Source: CTSoil-043 sp963821235
GTDB taxonomy: Bacteria > Chloroflexota > Limnocylindria > Limnocylindrales > CSP1-4
Length of the DNA: 64,000 bases
Assembly (NCBI GenBank): GCA_963821235.1
Contig: CAWGCS010000001.1
Coordinates: 1,860,001-1,924,000, forward strand
Direction: 5' to 3'
A program made the position numbers and the translations under genes. Below are positions 7,159 to 14,966 of this stretch, piece after piece (positions within the stretch are counted from its first letter, which is position 1; each line of letters begins with the position of its first letter). The notes below the pieces were generated by a model. That model saw nothing but the letters and a program-made list of their open reading frames with translations, did no database searches and was not told the DNA's origin.

Positions 7159-7587
7159 TCAGTCGACGCCCAGCTCCCCCAGCCGGTCGTCGTCGATGCC
7201 GAGGTGGTGGGCCAGCTCGTGGATCACCGTGACTCGGACCTCGCCCTCGAGGTCGAGCGGCTCGGGGAAGTCCTCCTCCAGCGGCAGGCGGAAGATCGTG
7301 ATCGTGTTGGGGAAGGGGACCTCGTCCGCGCCCCAGGCGGTCCGCGGCGTGCCGTCGTAGAGGCCGTAGAGCATCTCGCCCGGGCCGAGGTCGTTCTCGC
7401 GTCGCTGGGACGGCGACGGCTCGTCGGCGATCACCACGGCGACCTCGCGGAGGGCCGCCGCGAACGGCATCGGGATCCCGGCCAGGGCCCGCTCCACGAG
7501 CCGCTCGAAGCGGACATGGCGCGCCTCGCGGCGCCGGCGACGGGCGGCAAGCTCGGCGGCGGGGATCCCGCGGCGGCGCTTCGACAT
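7159..7587 (-). CDS. Zincin-like metallopeptidase family protein
   Basis: A 142-residue protein with the motif HELAHHLGIDDDRL at residues 123-136, the signature of the small bacterial zincin family (PF06262-type, HExxHHxGxxxxRL), in which two His and a Glu form the zinc site and the third ligand is the downstream acidic/His residue. A typical second landmark, PFPNTITIFRLPLE, is at residues 91-104. Members are thought to be minimal proteases, some acting on DNA-associated or ribosomal targets, but roles are poorly known. The Arg-rich N-terminus may bind nucleic acid. Divergent from the alpha/beta-hydrolase with only 22 bp between the start codons; the two -10 boxes overlap. Confidence 0.8.
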   Translation of the reverse strand: MSKRRRGIPAAELAARRRRREARHVRFERLVERALAGIPMPFAAALREVAVVIADEPSPSQRRENDLGPGEMLYGLYDGTPRTAWGADEVPFPNTITIFRLPLEEDFPEPLDLEGEVRVTVIHELAHHLGIDDDRLGELGVD

Positions 7588-7595
7588 GGCGGCGG

Positions 7596-7602
7596 TATCG
7601 TA
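7596..7602. promoter_or_regulatory. Overlapping divergent -10 boxes
   Basis: On the plus strand TATCGT (7596-7601) lies 8 nt before ATG 7610. On the minus strand TACGAT (7602-7597) lies 9 nt before the metallopeptidase ATG at 7587. The near-symmetric core TATCGTA can serve both directions. Confidence 0.5.
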
Positions 7603-7609
7603 CGGCGCG

Positions 7610-8713
7610 ATGGATGCCCTCACCGGCCCCGGGCTGGCGCCGCTCTCCCTCGCGCGGGCGCCGTCTCCCGACTGGGAGGCTGAGCCGGGAGGATTCGTCG
7701 TCGTGATGGACGACGCGGTGCGGATCCACTTCCTCGACTGGGACGGCGGAGCCGGCGCGGCCGGGAGCGGGACCGACGCCCCGCCCGCGGACCGGCCGAT
7801 CGGTCGGGAGCCGTCCCGCCCGCCGGACGCGCCGGGAATCCTCCTCGTGCACGGCCTGGCCGAGACGGCCTGGACCTGGGCGCCGGTCGCGCGTCGCCTG
7901 CGCCGCGTCGCCCGAGTGGTGGCCATGGACCTCCGCGGCCACGGGCTGTCCGACGCGCCCACGGCCGGCTACGACCCCGAGCGGCTGGCCGGCGAGGCGA
8001 TCGCCGTCGCCGAGGGCGCGGGCCTCCTCGCGCTGCCGGGCGAGGAGGCCGGCCGGCCGTTCGTCGTCGCCGGCCTGGGCTACGGCGCGATCGTCGCGGC
8101 CTGGACGGCCCACGCCCTCGGCGAGCGCTGCCGCGGCCTCGTCCTCGTCGACGGCGGCTGGGAGGACCTCGCCGAAGCCACAGGGGCGACGGCGGAGGAG
8201 TGGCAAGCGGCCATCGAGGAGCCGCCGGAGGTGCTCGCCTCGCTGCCCGCCTGGCTCGCCGATCGGGCGGCCTTCGACCGGCCGTCCTGGGACGCCGACC
8301 AGGAGCGCGCGGCGCGGGCCCAGGTGGTCGAGACGGCCGCGGGTCGGGTCAAGCTCGCGGTCCGCCCCCACGCGATGGCTGCCTCGGTGCGGGCGATGTG
8401 GTCCTACGATCCCGCGGCCATCCTGGCCACCGTGGCGGCGGAGGTCGCCGCGCTGGTGGCCGGAGACGACGACGCCGGGACGCGGCGGTCGGCCCTCGGC
8501 GAGGCCGCCCGACGCCGGGCCGCTGGCGGCCGGAGCCCGATCCGCGCCGCCTCGGCCCCGGGGCGAGGCCACAACCTCGTGCGCTACGAGCCGGCGGCGG
8601 TCGCCGCCGCCATCCTCGACGTCGGCGCTGACCGCGGGACGCCCCGCCCAGCCGGCGCGGTCCCCGGCGGCGGGCAGCCGTCCGTCACACGGCGGGCTAC
8701 GATGCGGCGATGA
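7610..8713 (+). CDS. Alpha/beta-hydrolase fold protein lacking the nucleophile
   Basis: A 367-residue alpha/beta-hydrolase: the oxyanion region LLVHGLAETAWTW at 78-90, VVAMDLRGHGLSDAP at 103-117, and a late GRGHNLVRYEP that carries the catalytic-type His. At the nucleophile elbow the sequence is AGLGYGA (154-160), so the Ser expected in G-x-S-x-G is Gly157. As written the protein cannot run the usual Ser-His-Asp chemistry. It may be a binding protein or scaffold, or use another residue. An insertion at 45-75 (Gly/Ala/Pro-rich) lengthens the cap-proximal loop. Its stop overlaps the folE start (ATGA), so it is coupled to the folate/queuosine enzyme, with a -10 box for folE inside its 3' end. 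Confidence 0.75.
   Translation: MDALTGPGLAPLSLARAPSPDWEAEPGGFVVVMDDAVRIHFLDWDGGAGAAGSGTDAPPADRPIGREPSRPPDAPGILLVHGLAETAWTWAPVARRLRRVARVVAMDLRGHGLSDAPTAGYDPERLAGEAIAVAEGAGLLALPGEEAGRPFVVAGLGYGAIVAAWTAHALGERCRGLVLVDGGWEDLAEATGATAEEWQAAIEEPPEVLASLPAWLADRAAFDRPSWDADQERAARAQVVETAAGRVKLAVRPHAMAASVRAMWSYDPAAILATVAAEVAALVAGDDDAGTRRSALGEAARRRAAGGRSPIRAASAPGRGHNLVRYEPAAVAAAILDVGADRGTPRPAGAVPGGGQPSVTRRATMRR
8698..8703 (+). promoter_or_regulatory. -10-like box TACGAT, 6 nt before folE ATG
   Basis: TACGAT, then GCGGCG, then ATG 8710. The box lies inside the 3' end of the hydrolase gene, so folE may have its own leaderless transcript in addition to read-through. Confidence 0.5.
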
Positions 8714-9423
8714 CCGGCCAGCCGCTGCCAGAGCACGTCCGCACCATCGTCGAGGAGATCGAGACGGAGATCGGGGACGCCGGCGCGCCGGATCCCGCCA
8801 GCCTCGCCTCGGCCGCCGTCATCGAGGGCGGCGCGCCGCTCCACGGCGACGACGCGAACGGGCGGGTCGAGGCGGCGGTCCGCGAGATCCTCCGCGAGAT
8901 CGGGGAGGACCCCGACCGCCAGGGCCTGCTCGGGACGCCCGGACGGGTCCACCGCATGTACGCCGAGCTGACGGCCGGCTACCACGTCGACCCGGCCAGG
9001 CTGATCAACGGGGCGATCTTCGACGTCGACTACTCGGAGATGGTCGTCGTCAAGGAGATCCCGTTCTACAGCCTGTGCGAGCACCATCTCCTGCCGTTCT
9101 TCGGCAATGCCGCGGTCGCCTACATCCCGAACGGCCGGGTCGTCGGCCTCTCCAAGATCCCCCGCATCGTCGAGATGTACGCGCGCCGCCTGCAGGTCCA
9201 GGAGCGGCTGACCCTCCAGGTCGCCGAGTTCCTCATGGAGCATCTCCGGCCGCAGGGCGTCGGCGTGGTGATGGAGGCGACCCACCTCTGCGCGGTGATG
9301 CGGGGGGTCCGCAAGCCCGGCACGGTGATGACGACGAGCCACGTCCTCGGCATCTTCCGGGCGAACGACAAGACCCGCGGCGAGTTCCTGGCGCACCTCC
9401 AGCGGCCGGCGCCGGGCGCCTGA
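8710..9423 (+). CDS. folE: GTP cyclohydrolase I
   Basis: A 237-residue protein with the FolE core: Zn ligands Cys123 and His126 in SLCEHHLLPF and Cys194 in THLCAVMRGV, plus GLSKIPRIVEMYARRLQVQERLT and the KPGTVMTTS segment. It converts GTP to 7,8-dihydroneopterin triphosphate, the first step of tetrahydrofolate (and often queuosine/biopterin) synthesis, as a toroidal decamer. The N-terminal ~50 residues are a longer, acidic extension than in E. coli FolE. It overlaps the preceding hydrolase-fold gene by 4 bp and converges on the marR gene. No other folate gene is in the window. Confidence 0.95.
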   Translation: MTGQPLPEHVRTIVEEIETEIGDAGAPDPASLASAAVIEGGAPLHGDDANGRVEAAVREILREIGEDPDRQGLLGTPGRVHRMYAELTAGYHVDPARLINGAIFDVDYSEMVVVKEIPFYSLCEHHLLPFFGNAAVAYIPNGRVVGLSKIPRIVEMYARRLQVQERLTLQVAEFLMEHLRPQGVGVVMEATHLCAVMRGVRKPGTVMTTSHVLGIFRANDKTRGEFLAHLQRPAPGA

Positions 9424-9425
9424 CC

Positions 9426-9449
9426 CGCCGCGCCCCAGGCGACGCGGCG
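9426..9449. terminator. Hairpin between convergent folE and marR
   Basis: CGCCGCG and CGCGGCG, 7 bp, with a 10-nt loop, lie 2 bp past the folE stop and shortly before the end of the convergent marR-like gene. Weak on its own; position makes it plausible. Confidence 0.35.
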
Positions 9450-9457
9450 CCACCGGC

Positions 9458-10597
9458 TCAGCTCTCGCCGACCTCGAGCGAGCGAACCCCGCCCTCGATC
9501 TCGATCTCCCAGCGCTCGGCGGCCTTGCCCGCGCCGGGCGTCTCGATGCGCAGCTGCCCATGGACCTGGCGCAGCCGCTCGCCCCCGAAGCGGGCGTCGT
9601 GGATGCCGCCGCTGACCGCCAGCCGCACCGCGCTGCCGGGCGGATGTCGGATCGTGACGGTCGCGGCGCCGCCGGCAAGTGAGAAGCGGCTGGTCCCGTC
9701 CGGCACCGGGAGGCGGACGTCCACCCGGTCCGCGCCGCCGCGGATGGCGACGCTTCGCAGCCGGACGGTCCCCAGCTGGGCCGTCAGCGCCGAGAGGCCG
9801 CCGCTGATCTCGACCGCCCAGGGGACGGCGGGGGAGAGCCCGATCTCCGCGCTCCGGCGGCGCCAGTCGATGCGCCGGCGGTAGCGCACCGTCACGACGC
9901 CGTCCCGGGTGCGCACATCGGGCATGGGGCCCGTGAACGTGCCTCGGGCCAGCTCCTCCGTGACCGTCGAATCGCGGAGTGCCAGCGAGGTGTGGGCGAG
10001 CTCGGCCACCATCCGCGCCTCCGCGTCGGGGCCCAGCGGCGCCGCCCGGAGGGCCAGCCGCGGTGCCCCGGAGTGGAAGACGAGCCGCCCCACGGTGACG
10101 TCGCTGCGCGGCGAGGTGAACATCTCGCCGATCACGCCGCCCCGGCTGCGGGCCCGCAGACGGGCGGTCTGGTCCTCGAAGACCGCGATCGCCTGCTCGA
10201 TGAAGGCGCCGATCGCAGAGCGCTCCGGCGGCTCGTAGCGGTCCAGGACGCGGGCCATGGCCTCGTCGAGCGGCTCGTAGACCGCGTCGATCTCGGCCAT
10301 CCGGTCAAGGAGGGGACGAACCAGGATCCGGCGTCGGTCGGCAGGATCCGCCTCCCGCCTGGCGAGCCTCGCCCGCTCGAGGCGGTCCAGCACGCCGGTG
10401 ATGGCGCCGCTGCTGAGCCCGGAGAGCTCGGCCAGGCGGCTGGCCGTCATGCCTGGCTCCGCGGCGGCGAGGGCGAGGCAGCGGAGGTCGGTCGGGTTGA
10501 GGCCGAGGCGCTCCGCCGCGGCCTCCTGGAAGAGGGCCGCCCGCTCGGTGAGACGGGCGATGTCGTCGGGCTTGACAGGGGTTGCTTCGTCGTTCAT
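9458..10597 (-). CDS. MarR-family regulator fused to beta-rich C-terminal domain
   Basis: Residues 1-150 are a MarR-type winged helix: GLNPTDLRCLALAAAEPGMT, the recognition region ASRLAELSGLSSGAITGVLDRLE and the wing DPADRRRILVRP. Residues about 165-379 form a separate domain rich in short beta-strands and Gly turns (VEISGGLSALTAQLGTVRL, VAIRGGADRVDVRLPVPDG, LAVSGGIHDARFGG), similar in style to the DUF4097/polymer-forming beta-helix domains. MarR proteins are usually about 150 residues, so the extra domain is notable. It is divergent from the DrrAB-like exporter genes with an inverted repeat between them, and probably represses both. GATACT-like GATATT lies 6 nt before the ATG. Confidence 0.82.
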   Translation of the reverse strand: MNDEATPVKPDDIARLTERAALFQEAAAERLGLNPTDLRCLALAAAEPGMTASRLAELSGLSSGAITGVLDRLERARLARREADPADRRRILVRPLLDRMAEIDAVYEPLDEAMARVLDRYEPPERSAIGAFIEQAIAVFEDQTARLRARSRGGVIGEMFTSPRSDVTVGRLVFHSGAPRLALRAAPLGPDAEARMVAELAHTSLALRDSTVTEELARGTFTGPMPDVRTRDGVVTVRYRRRIDWRRRSAEIGLSPAVPWAVEISGGLSALTAQLGTVRLRSVAIRGGADRVDVRLPVPDGTSRFSLAGGAATVTIRHPPGSAVRLAVSGGIHDARFGGERLRQVHGQLRIETPGAGKAAERWEIEIEGGVRSLEVGES

Positions 10598-10603
10598 GCT
10601 GCG

Positions 10604-10632
10604 AATATCTCATCTACTGAGAGATTTAGCAA
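10604..10632 (-). promoter_or_regulatory. marR promoter and inverted-repeat operator
   Basis: Reading leftward, TTGCTA and GATATT are spaced by 17 nt, with GATATT 6 nt before the ATG of the MarR-like gene. Within it, TCTCA (10608-10612) and TGAGA (10618-10622) form an inverted repeat around 5 nt, the size and A/T-rich character of a MarR operator, placed between this gene and the exporter. Confidence 0.6.
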
Positions 10633-10687
10633 GGCCGAACACCAGGGCAGCGTAGCACAGGCACCTGCCGGACGAAAGGGAATCGCG

Positions 10688-11644
10688 ATGCTGAGCATGA
10701 TCGAGACCCGCGACCTGCGGCACACGTTCAAGGGCCACCGCGGCACCGTCGAGGCCGTCCGCGGGGTCGACCTGGACGTGCCGGCGGGAGCCATCTTCGG
10801 CTTCCTGGGGCCTAACGGGGCGGGGAAGACCACCAGCCTGCGGATGCTCGCCACGCTGCTTCCCATCACTGGCGGTCAGGCCACGGTCGCGGGCGTCGAC
10901 CTGCGCCGCGACCCGGCCGAGGTTCGCCGGCGGATCGGCTACGTCCCTCAGGGCGGCTCGACGGACGCGGGAATGAGCGGGCGCGGTGAGCTCGTCCTGC
11001 AGGGCCGGCTCTACGGGATGGACCGGCGGGCCGCCGAGGCGCGGGCGCGCGAGGTGCTGGCGGCGCTCGACCTCGAGGATGCCGCCGACCGCGCCATCTC
11101 CACCTACTCCGGCGGGATGAAGCGGCGCCTCGACGTGGGGCTGGGCATCGTCCACCGGCCCGCCGTGCTCTTCCTCGACGAGCCGACGACCGGCCTGGAC
11201 CCGCAGGCCCGGGCCCGGATGTGGGAGGAGATCCGCGGCCTTCGCGGTCAGGGGACGACCGTCTTCCTGACGACGCACTACCTCGACGAGGCGGACGCCC
11301 TGGCGGATCGCCTGGCCATCATCGACCACGGGCAGGTGGTGGCTCGTGGCACGTCGGAGGAGCTCAAGCGCCAGATCGCGGGCGACGTCGTGACGATCGG
11401 CGTCGACGGGCACGCCGAGCAGGTCGTCGATCTCCTGGGGGCCCAGCCGTTCGTGCGCGAGGCAGGCCTCGTCGACGGCATCGTGCGCCTCTACGTCGAC
11501 GACGGCGAGAGCAGCCTCCCGCTCGTCCTCCGCCTCCTCGACGGGCAGGGCATGGCGCCGCAGACCCTGGCCCTCCACCGCCCCAGCCTCGACGACGTCT
11601 TCCTCCGGCAGACCGGCCGGTCCCTGCGCGAGGCCGCCGCCTGA
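10688..11644 (+). CDS. DrrA-like ABC transporter ATP-binding protein
   Basis: A 318-residue ATPase of the daunorubicin-resistance type: Walker A GPNGAGKT at 41-48, signature YSGGMKRRLD, Walker B VLFLDEPTTGLD, and the H-loop TTHYLDEADAL. The extra ~90-residue C-terminal extension with PSLDDVFLRQTGR is the DrrA hallmark. It energises export through the permease encoded next. ATG 10688 has a fair ribosome binding site (GAAAGGGA). It is divergent from the MarR-like gene with an operator between, so it is likely induced by an exported or toxic compound. DrrA-type pumps move hydrophobic drugs or lipids; the actual substrate is unknown. Confidence 0.92.
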   Translation: MLSMIETRDLRHTFKGHRGTVEAVRGVDLDVPAGAIFGFLGPNGAGKTTSLRMLATLLPITGGQATVAGVDLRRDPAEVRRRIGYVPQGGSTDAGMSGRGELVLQGRLYGMDRRAAEARAREVLAALDLEDAADRAISTYSGGMKRRLDVGLGIVHRPAVLFLDEPTTGLDPQARARMWEEIRGLRGQGTTVFLTTHYLDEADALADRLAIIDHGQVVARGTSEELKRQIAGDVVTIGVDGHAEQVVDLLGAQPFVREAGLVDGIVRLYVDDGESSLPLVLRLLDGQGMAPQTLALHRPSLDDVFLRQTGRSLREAAA

Positions 11645-11682
11645 GCGGCCCTGTGTCCCCGACAGCAGAAAGGATCCTTGCC

Positions 11683-12444
11683 GTGCGCATCTTCGGTGAC
11701 ACCTGGCTCATCTTCCGCCGCTCGATGGGCCTCAGCGTCCGCAACCCGGCCTGGCTCATCGCCGGCGTGATGCAGCCGTTCGTCTACCTCCTCCTCTTCG
11801 GCCCGCTCCTCAACAGCCTGACCTCGATGCCCGGCTTCCCCCAGGGCGGGGCGTTCAACACGTTCGTCCCGGGCCTGCTGGTGATGACGGCCCTCTTCGG
11901 CTCGACCTTCGTCGGCTTCGGCTTCATCGCCGAGATGCGGGCCGGCGTCGTCGAGCGCATGCGCGTCACGCCCATGAGCCGGACGGCCATGGTCCTGGGC
12001 CGGACGCTCCGCGACGTCGTGATCTTCCTGGTCCAGGGGATGATCCTCATCGTCGTCGCGGTCCCGTTCGGGCTGACGATCGACCCGCTGGGGCTCCTGG
12101 TCGCCCTCTCCCTGCTGGCCCTGATCGGGCTCCTGCTCGGACCCCTCTCGTACGCCATCGCCCTCGAGGTGAAGAGCGAGGACGCCCTCGCCCCGCTGAC
12201 GCAGGCGATCGCCCTGCCGCTCCTCCTCCTGTCGGGGGTCATGCTCCCCATGACATTCGCTCCCGACTGGCTGCGGACGATCGCCTCGTTCAACCCGCTC
12301 TACCACGCGGTGCTCGCGATCCGGGCGCTCTTCAACGCCCACTTCGCCGACGCTGACGTCGTCACCGGCATCGGCATGACGGGGATCCTCGTGGTGGTCG
12401 CCGTCTGGATCGCCTCGCGCTCGTTCAACCGGGCGACCGCCTGA
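11683..12444 (+). CDS. DrrB-like ABC-2 permease
   Basis: A 253-residue membrane protein with six hydrophobic segments, e.g. NPAWLIAGVMQPFVYLLLFG, FNTFVPGLLVMTALFGSTFVG, VIFLVQGMILIVVAV, LLALIGLLLGPLSYAIALE, ALPLLLLSGVMLP and GILVVVAVWIAS. The ERMRVTPMSR cytoplasmic loop and the LSGVMLPMT/FNPLYHAV region are typical of DrrB-type ABC-2 permeases. It pairs with the preceding ATPase gene, 38 bp upstream. GTG 11683 is preferred because AAAGGA lies about 8 nt upstream; a GTG at 11653 in the same frame would add ten polar residues. It forms the membrane channel of the exporter. Confidence 0.9.
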   Translation: MRIFGDTWLIFRRSMGLSVRNPAWLIAGVMQPFVYLLLFGPLLNSLTSMPGFPQGGAFNTFVPGLLVMTALFGSTFVGFGFIAEMRAGVVERMRVTPMSRTAMVLGRTLRDVVIFLVQGMILIVVAVPFGLTIDPLGLLVALSLLALIGLLLGPLSYAIALEVKSEDALAPLTQAIALPLLLLSGVMLPMTFAPDWLRTIASFNPLYHAVLAIRALFNAHFADADVVTGIGMTGILVVVAVWIASRSFNRATA

Positions 12445-12460
12445 CGTCTCGCGGCGCGGC

Positions 12461-12466
12461 TATGAT
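12461..12466 (+). promoter_or_regulatory. -10-like box TATGAT, 6 nt before ATG
   Basis: TATGAT (close to the TATAAT consensus), then CCCGCC, then ATG of the mutase subunit gene. It would be the start of the acyl-CoA cluster transcript. Confidence 0.55.
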
Positions 12467-12472
12467 CCCGCC

Positions 12473-12877
12473 ATGAGCCACCGGCCGATCAAAGTCCTCA
12501 TCGCCAAGCCGGGCCTCGACGGCCACGACCGTGGGGCCAAGGTCCTCTCCCGTGGCCTCCGCGACGAAGGCTTCGAGGTCGTCTACACCGGCCTGCGCCA
12601 GACGCCGGAGATGGTCGTGACGGCTGCCCTGCAGGAGGACGTGGACGTCGTCGGCCTCTCCATCCTCTCCGGCGCCCACATGACCCTGGTGCCCCGCATC
12701 TGCGGCCTCCTCCGCGAGCGGGGCCTGCGGGACGTGCTCGTCACGGCCGGCGGGATCATCCCGGACGACGACGTCCCCGCCCTTCGGGAGGCCGGGGTCT
12801 CCGCCGTCTTCGGCCCGGGCACGACGATCGGCGAGGTCGCCGCCTTCATCCGGGCCAACGTCCGGGCTCTCGACTGA
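12473..12877 (+). CDS. Cobalamin-binding subunit of methylmalonyl-CoA-type mutase
   Basis: A 134-residue free-standing B12-binding domain: KPGLDGHDRGAKVL carries the D-x-H-x-x-G motif (His18 would be the lower cobalt ligand), followed by the VGLSILSGAH and AGGIIPDDD loops that complete the base-off B12 site. In two-subunit mutases this chain pairs with a large TIM-barrel subunit to interconvert acyl-CoA isomers such as methylmalonyl-CoA and succinyl-CoA. No large subunit gene is in the window. It is followed 8 bp later by meaB. Isobutyryl- or ethylmalonyl-CoA mutase small subunits look the same, so the substrate is open. Confidence 0.9.
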   Translation: MSHRPIKVLIAKPGLDGHDRGAKVLSRGLRDEGFEVVYTGLRQTPEMVVTAALQEDVDVVGLSILSGAHMTLVPRICGLLRERGLRDVLVTAGGIIPDDDVPALREAGVSAVFGPGTTIGEVAAFIRANVRALD

Positions 12878-12885
12878 GCCGGCCG

Positions 12886-13929
12886 GTGGCCGAGTCGCCG
12901 GCCCGGCGAGGGGTGGCCCTGGCCGAGGCCGCGCTCGCCGGCGATCGGCGGGCGCTGGCCCGACTCCTGACCGCCGTCGAGAACCGCACGCCGGTCGCGG
13001 AATTGGCCCTCCGGCGCCTCCACCCGATGGCCGGGCGGGCACATCTCGTGGGCGTGACCGGGGCGCCGGGGGCGGGCAAGAGCACCCTCGTGGCCGCCCT
13101 CATCGGGGAGCTGCGGCGCGCCGACCGCACGGTCGCGGTGGTGGCCGTCGACCCGTCGTCTCCGATCACCGGCGGCGCGCTGCTGGGCGACCGCGTGCGG
13201 ATGCAGGCGTACGCCGCGGACGACGGGGTCTTCATCCGCAGCATGGCCTCGCGGGGGCACGCCGGCGGCCTGGCGGCGACCTCCGTGGCGGCGACCACGG
13301 TCCTCGACGCGGCCGGCTTCGAGCTGATCCTCCTGGAGACCGTCGGGACCGGGCAGAGCGAGGTGGAGGTCGCGGCCGCGGCCGACACCACGGTCGTGCT
13401 CGAAGCGCCCGAGATGGGCGACGAGGTCCAGGCCATCAAGGCGGGCCTCCTCGAGGTGGCCGACATCGTCGTCGTCAACAAGGGTGATCGCCCGGGTGCC
13501 CAGCGGACGGCCGGCGAGCTCCGGGCGATGCTGTCGGCGACGGCCGGCCCTCGCCTGACCGGGGTGGACCCGACGACCTCTTCCGCTGCGCCCGGCACCG
13601 AGCGGCCACACCCCAAGCGGCCCGAGGTGCTCGTCACGACGGCGATGACCGGCGAGGGGGTGCCGGAGCTGCTCGCGGCGATCGAGCGACACCGCCAGGC
13701 GCCGGGCGGCGCCGGCGACGGGACCAGGGTCCGGCGCGACCGGGCCGCGGCGCTCGTCTGGGCGCTCCTCGGGGACCGCGTCCGGGCCTGTCTCGAGGAC
13801 CCGGACCTCGCCGCGTCCACCGCCGAGACCCTGGCGGCCGTCGCCCGCCACGAGCTTGACCCGTACGCCGCCGCGGACCGACTCCTCGCGAAGCTCAGGA
13901 TGCGCCAAGGGCAGCACGGCGGGCGCTGA
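12886..13929 (+). CDS. meaB: MeaB-type G-protein chaperone of B12 mutase
   Basis: A 347-residue SIMIBI GTPase: P-loop GAPGAGKST at 59-67, VVAVDPSSPITGGALLGDRVRM (switch region, typical of MeaB/ArgK), ETVGTGQSEVEVA (switch II) and NKGD for base recognition. MeaB uses GTP to gate B12 loading and protect the radical mutase. It starts with GTG directly after the mutase small subunit gene, a common pairing. A proline/serine-rich insert (residues about 223-247) is longer than usual. The C-terminal helices end in Arg/Gln-rich residues. Expected to act on the small-subunit mutase together with an unlinked large subunit. Confidence 0.9.
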   Translation: MAESPARRGVALAEAALAGDRRALARLLTAVENRTPVAELALRRLHPMAGRAHLVGVTGAPGAGKSTLVAALIGELRRADRTVAVVAVDPSSPITGGALLGDRVRMQAYAADDGVFIRSMASRGHAGGLAATSVAATTVLDAAGFELILLETVGTGQSEVEVAAAADTTVVLEAPEMGDEVQAIKAGLLEVADIVVVNKGDRPGAQRTAGELRAMLSATAGPRLTGVDPTTSSAAPGTERPHPKRPEVLVTTAMTGEGVPELLAAIERHRQAPGGAGDGTRVRRDRAAALVWALLGDRVRACLEDPDLAASTAETLAAVARHELDPYAAADRLLAKLRMRQGQHGGR

Positions 13930-14080
13930 CGGGCCGAGTGGGCTTGATCGGGCGGCGGCCAGCGGATCGTTCGAGATGACCCTCGACGTCAGCCGGACCA
14001 ACGACCCGGCCAGCTCGGTCGAGAAGCCCGCCATCGTCGGCGGCCGATCCCTCGCGCGGCCGGTCCTCGCGCGGCGGGGC

Positions 14081-14086
14081 TACCAT
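14081..14086 (+). promoter_or_regulatory. -10-like box TACCAT, 6 nt before ATG
   Basis: TACCAT, then GCCCGG, then ATG 14093. Same hexamer as in front of the DinB-like gene; suggests a second transcript start inside the acyl-CoA cluster. Confidence 0.5.
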
Positions 14087-14092
14087 GCCCGG

Positions 14093-14956
14093 ATGACGAT
14101 CCGACACTGCCTCGTCGCCGGCGCCGGCCTCATGGGGCACGGCATCGCCCAGGTCCTCGCGACGGCCGGCCGGACCGTCGTCCTCTACGAGCCGGAGCTC
14201 GCGCGGGCGGCGGCCGGGCGGGCCCGGATCGCCGCCAATCTCGAGCGCGGGGTGGCCCGGGGTCGCCTCGAGCCGGCGGTCGGCCAGGAGATCCTGGCCC
14301 GCATCGGCGCGAGCGACCGACCGGAAGCGGTCGCCGAGGCAGACCTCGTCGTCGAGGCCGTCGTCGAGGACGAGGCCGCCAAGCGCGCCCTCCTGGCGGA
14401 GCTCGACGGGCTGGCCCCCGGCCGGGCGATCTTCGCCTCCAACACGAGCTCCATCTCCATCGACCGCCTCGCGGCGGCGCTGGCGCCGGCCCGACGACCG
14501 GCGTTCTGCGGGATGCACTTCTTCAGCCCGGTGCCGGTCATGCCGCTCGTCGAGCTCGTCCGCGGCAGCGCCACGGACGAGGCGACCGCAGAGGCAATCC
14601 GGGCGCTCGCGGCGGAGCTCGGCAAGCAGGTCATCGTCTCCGCCGACCGGCCCGGCTTCATCGTGAACCGCATGCTGATGCCCCTCCTGGCCGAGGCGAT
14701 GCGCGCCCTGGAGGAGGGGATCGGGACGGCCGAGGACATCGACACGGGCGCCCGGGTCGGCCTCAACCACCCGATGGGCCCCCTCGCCCTGGCGGACTTC
14801 ATCGGCCTCGACGTGGTCCTGGGGATCATGCGGGTCCTCCACGCCGATCTCGCCGACGACCGCTTCCGGCCACCCCGGGTCCTCGAGGCCCTGGTCGTGG
14901 CCGGGAAGCTCGGCCAGAAGAGCGGCGACGGCTTCTTCACCTACCCGCGCGCCTGA
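14093..14956 (+). CDS. 3-hydroxyacyl-CoA (3-hydroxybutyryl-CoA) dehydrogenase
   Basis: A 287-residue NAD(P)-dependent dehydrogenase: Rossmann motif GAGLMGHG at 9-16, ASNTSSISI, the catalytic His in GMHFFSPVPVMPLVE and the helical C-terminal domain starting RPGFIVNRMLMPLL, ending with GQKSGDGFFTY. The short, single-domain form without a hydratase fusion resembles 3-hydroxybutyryl-CoA dehydrogenase (Hbd/PaaH). It oxidises 3-hydroxyacyl-CoA to 3-oxoacyl-CoA, or the reverse in biosynthesis. It lies 163 bp after meaB and 10 bp before the acyl-CoA dehydrogenase, within the acyl-CoA cluster. No enoyl-CoA hydratase gene is present here. Confidence 0.92.
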   Translation: MTIRHCLVAGAGLMGHGIAQVLATAGRTVVLYEPELARAAAGRARIAANLERGVARGRLEPAVGQEILARIGASDRPEAVAEADLVVEAVVEDEAAKRALLAELDGLAPGRAIFASNTSSISIDRLAAALAPARRPAFCGMHFFSPVPVMPLVELVRGSATDEATAEAIRALAAELGKQVIVSADRPGFIVNRMLMPLLAEAMRALEEGIGTAEDIDTGARVGLNHPMGPLALADFIGLDVVLGIMRVLHADLADDRFRPPRVLEALVVAGKLGQKSGDGFFTYPRA

Positions 14957-14966
14957 GGGTCCGGGC

